A DNA stretch of 30,650 bases from Baffinella frigidus. Its lineage: Eukaryota; Cryptophyceae; Cryptomonadales; Baffinellaceae. The DNA lies in contig MU646835.1 in assembly GCA_026770585.1 (NCBI GenBank), forward strand, positions 267,674 to 298,323, written 5' to 3'. A model generated the notes under the pieces. That model ran no database searches. It saw only the letters and a list, made by a program, of their open reading frames with translations, and had not been told where the DNA came from. Of this stretch, positions 29,501-30,650 are shown one piece after another; positions within the stretch are counted from its first letter, which is position 1, and each line of letters opens with the position of its first letter. The translations under genes were made by a program, and so were the position numbers.

Positions 29501-30318
29501 AAATTTCTGCAGGTCTGCAGTGAGGGAACACACCCTCGGAAACGTGGCTGCAGTGGGGCAAATCACAAAGACTTTCAAGGGACCCCACTACCGTTGTGGC
29601 CAAAAGTAGCCGAACCCCATCACCGTTGTGGCCTAGAGTAGCCCTGATCCCGGGACGCTGCCGGAGCAGATGGTCATGTCAGAGTGAGAGAGACCTTTCT
29701 TGATGCCAACATTTTCGCCTTGTATCCCCCCGCTGAGAGGCCAGGTTTCAGCAGGACGTAGCGCCCTTACGGCAAAGGGGCTTGGAAAAAAGTTACTACG
29801 CAAATACCCACTTTTAACAGCACATCGGTTTTAAATAGGCCCCTCTGGCATTCTCGTGTGGCAGGTGCGTCCGAAGATTTCCCTTAAAAGTGCATTTGTA
29901 AGGCTTTTTCCTGGTACAAACCGGACGTGCTTCACAATCTACTTATACCCGTAGTATCTTCAGTCCGGGCGCGGAGAGCCCTGACGGCAAAGGAGCGAGG
30001 CAGGTGCACCCGAAGACGCGCCGGATCTTAAATAGGCCCCTCTACCATTCGCGTGTGGTGCATCGGTCCCGGGAGTCCCCTCCCCGCTCGAGAGCTAGTT
30101 ACAGGGGTACCTCGCTCATAAGAAACCGTCGCCTCCTAGGACCCCACAGTAGGCCTCTGCCTAGGGCCCTATGGTGGTGCTAGGGGGGTGGGCGTTTCTT
30201 ATGAGCGAGGTACCCCTGTAGCCCTGACGGCAAAGGGGCTTGGCAGGTACACCCGAAGACGCACCGGATCTGCGTGCCGCTCGACCCCCAACACGTCGAC
30301 GACTTCAACCCCAACGAC
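16163..30318 (+). CDS. PRIM1: DNA primase small (catalytic) subunit, 14 exons visible, 3' end outside window
   Basis: This subunit makes RNA primers in the polymerase alpha-primase complex in the nucleus. Exons: 16163-16277, 16796-16910, 18498-18576, 19547-19648, 20296-20382, 21250-21319, 22098-22186, 23284-23381, 23805-23841, 25042-25125, 26112-26168, 27630-27718, 29129-29192 and 30247-30318, in total 1158 nt or 386 codons. All introns are GT-AG and every phase fits. Family signatures: LFPYE (exon 2), [14 protein letters not shown] (exon 2), [10 protein letters not shown] (exons 3-4), VLDIDLTDY (exon 4, catalytic D130 and D132), [17 protein letters not shown] then IHCWVCD (exons 6-7), [20 protein letters not shown] (exons 12-13, catalytic D346) and [13 protein letters not shown] (exon 14). 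Human PRIM1 has 420 residues, so only the C-terminal part is missing. Exon 5 has one cysteine where relatives have four zinc ligands. Introns of 423-1587 bp hold repeats, hairpins and broken exon copies. Exons 9-11 are the least conserved; their choice rests on phase and position. The start at 16163 is preferred over the in-frame ATG at 16076 because a CAG after a pyrimidine tract lies just before it. Confidence 0.93.
16515..16735 (+). pseudogene. Three copies of primase exon 2's 5' end
   Basis: GACAGCTCTTTCCGTACGA at 16515, TTCTTCCCGTACGAG at 16591 and GACGGCTGTTCCCGTACGAG at 16705 repeat the start of the real exon at 16796. Two retain CAG before them. The units also repeat CGCTCGTCCGCGAGGGCGGG and CCCACGCTGAG, giving a tandem array of roughly 100-bp units. 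Confidence 0.85.
16911..17490 (+). pseudogene. Copies of primase exon 2's 3' end alternating with family-8 and family-6 elements
   Basis: Fragments of GAGCGCGAGTTCNCGTACACC...AACGACATCTACATCCG occur at 16985-17002, 17144-17183, 17272-17312 and 17440-17485, all downstream of the real exon. Between them are family-8 pieces (GTTGTACCACGGTTCCAGGC, GTCAACCCGGCTGAG) at 16925-16986, 17192-17275 and 17313-17442, and a family-6 hairpin at 17007-17143. Confidence 0.85.
17007..17143. mobile_element. Family-6 hairpin element inside an exon-2 copy
   Basis: Ends ATCTCCATACATG and complement-like CTTTTGTGGAGAT; arms carry TATTAATTAATTGCTTTTGG. The interior has GAAAATTACTACATG. It splits GAGTTCGCGT|TA from GTACACCC..AACGAC, so it sits within a broken exon copy. 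The same 137-bp length as the copy at 24544-24680. Confidence 0.85.
17589..17722. mobile_element. Family-5 hairpin element with GCTC duplication
   Basis: 134 bp, ends TTATCTCAGAAAACGAG and complement, flanked by GCTC at 17585-17588 and 17723-17726. Confidence 0.9.
17738..18022. mobile_element. Family-8 element with a family-5 element inserted, TATC duplication
   Basis: Family-8 halves GGGGCTAGCCTTTCTCGGTC...(17738-17776) and AAAGTCGACGAATTTGTACC... (17953-18022) are separated by a 150-bp family-5 hairpin (17781-17930) flanked by TATC at 17777-17780 and 17931-17934. The insertion order is therefore readable. Confidence 0.85.
18115..18487. repeat. CCCTAAA telomere-like tract at the 3' end of primase intron 2
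   Basis: About 370 bp of CCCTAAA with CCCTGAA, CCCCAAA and CCCTAAG variants, ending eleven bases before the acceptor TCATCAG of exon 3. The plus (sense) strand is C-rich. Confidence 0.95.
18700..18727 (+). pseudogene. Copy of primase exon 3's 3' end
   Basis: AACAAGATCGACATGGGCGCG followed by GTGCTC repeats the end of the real exon (CACAAGATCGACATGGGCGCG, donor GTACTT). Preceded by a mixed GGGTTTA/CCTAAACC palindromic tract (18595-18700). Located downstream of the real exon. Confidence 0.85.
18768..18956. mobile_element. 189-bp hairpin element, unassigned family
   Basis: Ends GTAGAGCCATTCCGGGAGG and complement CCTACCGGAATGGCTCTAC, with TTGTCGCG / CGCGACAA and TTTCAGACTTCA / TGAAGTCTGAAA pairing further in. 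No copy elsewhere in the window. Confidence 0.75.
19040..19068. repeat. Short perfect hairpin
   Basis: GAAACCTGGTTG and CAACCAGGTTTC around a five-base loop (ACATC), within primase intron 3. Confidence 0.8.
19228..19327. mobile_element. Family-4 hairpin element inserted at the start of an exon-4 copy
   Basis: 100 bp, ends TCCCTTAAGTGACC and GGTCACTTAAGGGA, flanked by TA (19226-19227, 19328-19329). The interior has GCCCTACCGTAGGGCCCTAGG. It lies between CCAGG and CTCATCAGAGCCGAAG, i.e. right at the acceptor of a broken copy of exon 4. Confidence 0.85.
19330..19397 (+). pseudogene. Copy of primase exon 4's 5' portion
   Basis: CTCATCAGAGCCGAAGAGC through GAAATCTCGCGCGAG matches the real exon 19547-19648 with base changes and small indels. 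It stops before the catalytic DID motif. Located upstream of the real exon. Confidence 0.9.
19398..19525. repeat. GTGCTGACTAATAGT tandem array
   Basis: Five to six units of about 22 bp, each with CTGAC and CTAAT or similar, resembling splice branch-site consensus CTRAY. Immediately upstream of the real exon 4 acceptor region. Confidence 0.9.
19599..19964 (+). repeat. Tandem duplication spanning primase exon 4's 3' end and 120 bp of intron
   Basis: The run GAAATCTCGCGCGAATTCGT to ...GAGTTA is present twice (about 19600-19777 and 19790-19968). The second copy (exon part 19783-19838) carries the DID codons and donor but no 5' half, so it is a 3'-end exon copy downstream of the real exon. Confidence 0.9.
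19970..20290 (+). pseudogene. CCCTCAA/CCCTAAA tract and two copies of primase exon 5's 5' end
   Basis: At 20073-20118 GAGGACGGCACCATCGTC.. to CCCTCGGACCCC copies the exon start. At 20235-20268 GAGGGTGCCCCC..ACCAAGAGCTTCATG follows a GCAG and looks like the same exon with an internal deletion. Both lie upstream of the real exon at 20296. Confidence 0.8.
20395..21249 (+). pseudogene. CCCGAAA tract with three copies of primase exon 6's 5' end
   Basis: GTCCTGGACAAAGCG at 20829, GTCCTCGACAAAGCGCGAGG..CACCTCCTCC at 20934-20977 (six bases missing) and GTGCTCGACAAAGCGCA at 21152-21168, each preceded by GCAG. The real exon starts at 21250. The filler is CCCGAAA, with CCCTCAA at 20645-20735. The minus-strand GFRVSG frames here are repeat by-products. 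Confidence 0.9.
21320..22097 (+). pseudogene. CCCTACA and ACCCGAAACC tracts with three copies of primase exon 7's 5' end
   Basis: GTATCCATTGCTGGGTGTGCC at 21514, GAATCCATTGCTGGGCGCG at 21625 and GCATCCATTGCTAGGTGTGC at 21783 repeat the start of the real exon at 22098; all end after GACGAC. The filler changes from CCCTACA (21325-21415) to CCCGAAACCATTA/CCACTA units. Confidence 0.9.
22187..22555. repeat. Tandem GGTTTCCTGGTGTGAATTGG units and an exon-7 fragment
   Basis: Five copies of GGTTTCCTNGTGTNAANTGGGGGTGTA between 22228 and 22476. The intron start GTTGCGAGCCTCTCCCA (22187) is repeated at 22311. GACATGAACAACTTGCTG (22532-22549) resembles the middle of exon 7 and lies downstream of it. Confidence 0.8.
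22619..23265. repeat. ATGCTAACTATCCTA array in primase intron 7
   Basis: CTGTCCTGGGCAAGTATCTATACAGCA occurs twice in tandem (22619-22674 region). Then ATGCTAACTATCCTATTCTAAATC units repeat to 23255. CTAAC in every unit matches a branch-site consensus. GGGCGGGGAGAAGTATC at 23059 may be a short copy of the exon 8 start. Confidence 0.85.
23382..23804. other. Primase intron 8 with CCCTAAA tracts
   Basis: CCCTAAACCC at 23393-23415 and 23750-23800 flank unique AT-rich sequence. CCACAATGTGGCGTG is a short palindrome near 23569. No exon fragment recognised. Confidence 0.6.
23902..24189. mobile_element. Family-8 element abutting a family-2 hairpin
   Basis: Family 8 runs from TGTCTCAGTCTATTTGGG to CAATTGAGGCAGAGCTAG (about 23902-24028). 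Family 2 occupies 24029-24189 with CCACACAGCGGGCT and AGTCCGCTGTGTGG ends and an ACCGTAGGATCCTAGG core. Confidence 0.8.
24318..24514. mobile_element. Family-10 hairpin element, CCAC-ended
   Basis: Ends CCACACGAGGCTATCC and GGATAGCCTCGTGTGG. The centre is a strong palindrome with three CCGTACGGA units between GATCACGTTT and AAACGTGATC. Flanked by GG on both sides. The related copy at 27884-28062 has a different centre. Confidence 0.85.
24544..24680. mobile_element. Family-6 hairpin element
   Basis: The same 137-bp unit as 17007-17143 but in opposite orientation; ends ATCTCCAAAAAAGTG and ACTTCTATGGAGAT, interior GAAATTTACTACACAC. ACATT occurs within three bases on each side and may be the target duplication. 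Confidence 0.85.
24694..24806. mobile_element. Family-8 element, partial
   Basis: CTCTGTCTCACGGTCTGATTTG then GGCTCTTTTTCGCGCCAAAG, TTGACGGATCTGTACCGC and AGTTGACTTGAGGATAGTC match family-8 interior. The right terminal CAGAGCTAG is missing. Confidence 0.7.
24841..24934 (+). pseudogene. Upstream copy of primase exon 10
   Basis: ACGACGGACGGCGCCCCTTC to GACAACGAAGAGATC is nearly identical to the real exon at 25042-25125, then the end is changed and extended ([14 protein letters not shown]). The acceptor CCAG is intact, but no GT directly follows the exon end. I prefer 25042-25125 because its donor is intact, but this copy could be an alternative exon. Confidence 0.75.
24940..25000. repeat. Tandem 31-bp repeat
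   Basis: AATCCNCTATTTCCTGGTAC plus AAAAA occurs twice in a row between the two exon-10 copies. Confidence 0.85.
25536..25668. mobile_element. Family-7 hairpin element
   Basis: Ends CGAAAGACGAATGAGTCAG and CTGATTCAGTTATCTTCCG; interior AAATTTACTATGCCATAACT. Second copy of the unit at 13901-14031. Confidence 0.75.
25769..25897. repeat. Inverted repeat, GATCCACTTTTGC ends
   Basis: CGATCCACTTTTGGCG pairs with CAAAGCAAAAGTGGATCC; the interior is not strongly palindromic. Possible further CCAC-type element. Confidence 0.55.
25908..25948 (+). pseudogene. Copy of primase exon 11's 5' end
   Basis: GTGGATGTTCTCGCGCAG then TGGGGGAACAAGAAA repeats GTGGATGTTTTCTCGCAG then TGGAGCAAGAAGAAC at the real exon 26112. 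It is upstream of that exon. A CCTCGTCTCC..GGAGACGAGG palindrome lies between them (26033-26058). Confidence 0.8.
26196..26268. mobile_element. Family-9 hairpin element
   Basis: Ends TTCGGGTACGGGTAG and CTACCCGTACCCGAA, interior CCTACCGTATGGCCCTAC. A copy in opposite orientation is at 29217-29289. It sits between the real exon 11 and a broken copy of its 3' end. Confidence 0.85.
26290..26632 (+). pseudogene. Two copies of primase exon 11's 3' end, with a CT/CA microsatellite
   Basis: CTAGCTGTCGCCGACAAGTG..CTCCAG then GTTCCAACCCCGAGACTCCC (26294-26344) and TTAGCTGTCGCCGACAAATG..CTCTAG then GTTTCAAACC (26598-26640) repeat the end of the real exon and the start of its intron. Between them lies a (CT)n/(CA)n microsatellite at 26467-26568. 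Confidence 0.85.
26734..26823. mobile_element. Family-4 hairpin element, TA-flanked
   Basis: 90 bp, ends CCCCTTGAGTGGCC and GGCCACTTCAGGGA, core GCCCTACCGTAGGGCCCTAGG, TA at 26732-26733 and 26824-26825. Confidence 0.8.
26875..27006. mobile_element. Family-8 hairpin element with the best preserved ends
   Basis: CCTAGCTCTGCCTCAGT and ACTGAGGCAGAGCTAGG; pairing extends outward through CGATT / AATCG, and TGGGCTC / GAGCCCA pairs inside. Confidence 0.85.
27060..27350. other. Intron sequence with small palindromes
   Basis: AGCGGGGTCGATTCGACCCCGCT at 27135-27157 and AAAATCAACTGTGGAGTTGATTTT at 27200-27223. No exon or larger element was recognised. Confidence 0.5.
27364..27385 (+). pseudogene. Copy of primase exon 12's 5' end
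   Basis: CGGCAG then AAAGAGGTGTACACGAAGAT repeats the start of the real exon at 27630 (AAAGAGGTGTACAAGAAGAT). It is cut off eight bases before a CCACTTAGCAGC hairpin. Confidence 0.9.
27393..27531. mobile_element. CCAC-ended hairpin element, single copy
   Basis: Ends CCACTTAGCAGC and GCTGCTAAGTGG, 139 bp, with a perfect 24-bp palindrome at 27484-27507 (centre GAATTC). No flanking duplication seen. Confidence 0.75.
27884..28062. mobile_element. Family-10 hairpin element, CCAC-ended
   Basis: Ends CCACACGAGGCTACCC and GGTAGCCTCGTGTGG, flanked by CAG on both sides. The interior has AAATGATCACGTTTCCG like the other copy, then a different centre with GAAAATTACTACACACG. Confidence 0.8.
28122..28158 (+). 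pseudogene. First copy of primase exon 12's 3' end
   Basis: GGATGAGAACATCCGATTC..AAACTCAC then GTGAGTTTCC repeats the exon end and donor region, followed by CACCCCCGCGAAACC as in the real intron. Confidence 0.9.
28179..28313. mobile_element. Family-8 element, divergent
   Basis: CCTAGCTCTGCCTCAGTC to GGGACAGAGCTAGG. The interior is different from other copies, with GGTCTCATCATAATGATGAGACC as an inner palindrome. Confidence 0.75.
28582..28767 (+). pseudogene. Second and third copies of primase exon 12's 3' end, with GGGCACTTTTCGTGCCC units
   Basis: Exon-end fragments at 28582-28618 and 28732-28767, each followed by GTGAG. Between them GGGCACTTTTCGTGCCCA-type palindromic units occur about three times (28646-28720). 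After the last fragment a TTTAGGG-like insertion (28773-28812) splits the intron motif from CACCCGCGAAACG. Confidence 0.85.
28975..29128. repeat. CCCTAAA tract ending at the acceptor of primase exon 13
   Basis: About 150 bp of nearly perfect CCCTAAA that runs directly into ACCAG before the exon. Confidence 0.97.
29217..29289. mobile_element. Family-9 hairpin element
   Basis: Ends TTCGGGTACGGGTAG and CTACCCGTACCCGAA, reverse orientation relative to 26196-26268. It lies between the real exon 13 and its broken copy. Confidence 0.85.
29293..29356 (+). pseudogene. Degenerate copy of primase exon 13
   Basis: TACCCGGATATCGCC, then altered sequence, then GCTCAAG..GCCCTTCTGCGTGAG. The start of the exon lost the CGCCTG codons, and stops interrupt the frame. 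The donor GTGAG is retained. Confidence 0.85.
29378..29645. repeat. CTGTCTGCGGTGAGAGAAATC tandem array
   Basis: Three clear and two weaker units of 55-70 bp, followed by a 40-bp unit with CCGTTGTGGCC present twice (29592 and 29626 regions). In primase intron 13. Confidence 0.85.
29787..30028 (+). pseudogene. Two copies of primase exon 14's 5' end joined to family-11 pieces
   Basis: Family-11 right ends (AGTTACTACGCAAATAC...CATTCTCGTGTGG, 29787-29861) lead directly into CAG and GTGCGTCCGAAGAT (29865). A second copy, GTGCACCCGAAGACGCGCCGG (30004-30024), again precedes a family-11 right end (30028-30060). Both lie upstream of the real exon at 30247. Confidence 0.8.
30102..30218. mobile_element. 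Family-1 hairpin element, complete, TA-flanked
   Basis: 117 bp, ends CAGGGGTACCTCGCTCATAA and complement, TA at 30100-30101 and 30219-30220. It is inserted before GCCCTGACGGCAAAGGGGCT, which also occurs near 29768 and 29981, so it sits inside the repeated lead-in of exon 14. Confidence 0.85.
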
Positions 30319-30344
30319 GTGAGAGCGCGCCCCCCTCCCCTGAT

Positions 30345-30625
30345 GATTCAACCCCAACGACTCAACCCCAACGACGTGCGAGCACCCCCCCTCCCGCAAA
30401 CCGCTATCGAGCGAGGAGGGAACACCTTAAAAGTTTTAAGGACTTTTACCTGAAGCCAAGATCGTTTTCTGGCCCTGACTGTCTTATATGTCGTTTTCTG
30501 GCCCCGACTGTCTTATATGTGCCGAGTTTGCTCGGTAGCGGAGGGCTCAAATGCCTCGATCGAAGACGCGCCGGATCTGCGTGCCGCTCGACCCCCAACA
30601 CGTCGACGACTTCAACCCCAACGAC
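30345..30625 (+). pseudogene. Copies of primase exon 14's 3' end
   Basis: TTCAACCCCAACGAC and ACTCAACCCCAACGACGTG at 30347-30377, then a longer copy CGAAGACGCGCCGGATCTGC to CCCCAACGAC with donor GTAAGAG (30561-30625) that lacks the exon start. Between them a 31-bp unit TCGTTTTCTGGCCC.. is in tandem (30461-30521). All lie downstream of the real exon. Confidence 0.85.
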
Positions 30626-30650
30626 GTAAGAGCGCCCCCCCCCCCTTTAG

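Overview
This is nuclear DNA from an intron-rich eukaryote, most likely a single-celled alga. The exons are GC-rich, the introns obey GT-AG, plant/alga-type telomere-like repeats (CCCTAAA/TTTAGGG and variants) fill most introns, and hairpin-forming miniature elements are everywhere. No bacterial operon, rRNA, tRNA or CRISPR array is visible. Species cannot be fixed from sequence alone; a repeat-bloated prasinophyte green alga (Cymbomonas-like) is one guess. Positions 11642-12605 are an N gap.

Layout. (1) 1-2799: hairpin elements and repeated copies of the sequence upstream of the first gene. (2) 2800-4093, plus: a MYND-zinc-finger gene with TPR-like helices and one recognisable 140-bp intron; it carries one frameshift and one in-frame TGA. 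(3) 4094-5514: a cluster of TA-flanked hairpin elements and a CT microsatellite. (4) 5515-13469, minus: a six-exon gene for a 126-residue lysine-rich protein that I do not recognise, assembled here by matching splice phases across almost 8 kb. (5) 14998-15597, minus: a single-pass membrane protein of unknown function whose last codons come from a hairpin element. (6) 16163 to beyond the right edge, plus: the small catalytic subunit of eukaryotic DNA primase (PRIM1/PriS) in 14 visible exons of 37-115 nt. All 13 introns keep the reading frame, giving 386 codons over about 14.2 kb; the C-terminus lies outside the window. The membrane-protein gene and the primase gene diverge from a 565-bp intergenic region.

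Main observation. Introns of both multi-exon genes contain broken copies of the neighbouring exon. Copies upstream of an exon nearly always reproduce its 5' end with the acceptor; copies downstream reproduce its 3' end with the donor. The rule holds for most primase exons and, on the opposite strand, for the 126-residue gene. Several broken copies are split by a hairpin element, and the intervening DNA is telomere-like repeat, usually C-rich on the sense strand and running straight into the acceptor. At least a dozen hairpin families are present. Several with unrelated ends share an internal CCTACCGTAGGG-like core and others share an AATTACTACA motif, suggesting a common generating process. 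Target duplications (TA, 4-bp, and 2-bp) are readable for several families.

The primase keeps all three catalytic aspartates and the [12 protein letters not shown] motif but lacks most cysteines of the zinc site found in other eukaryotic PRIM1 proteins.
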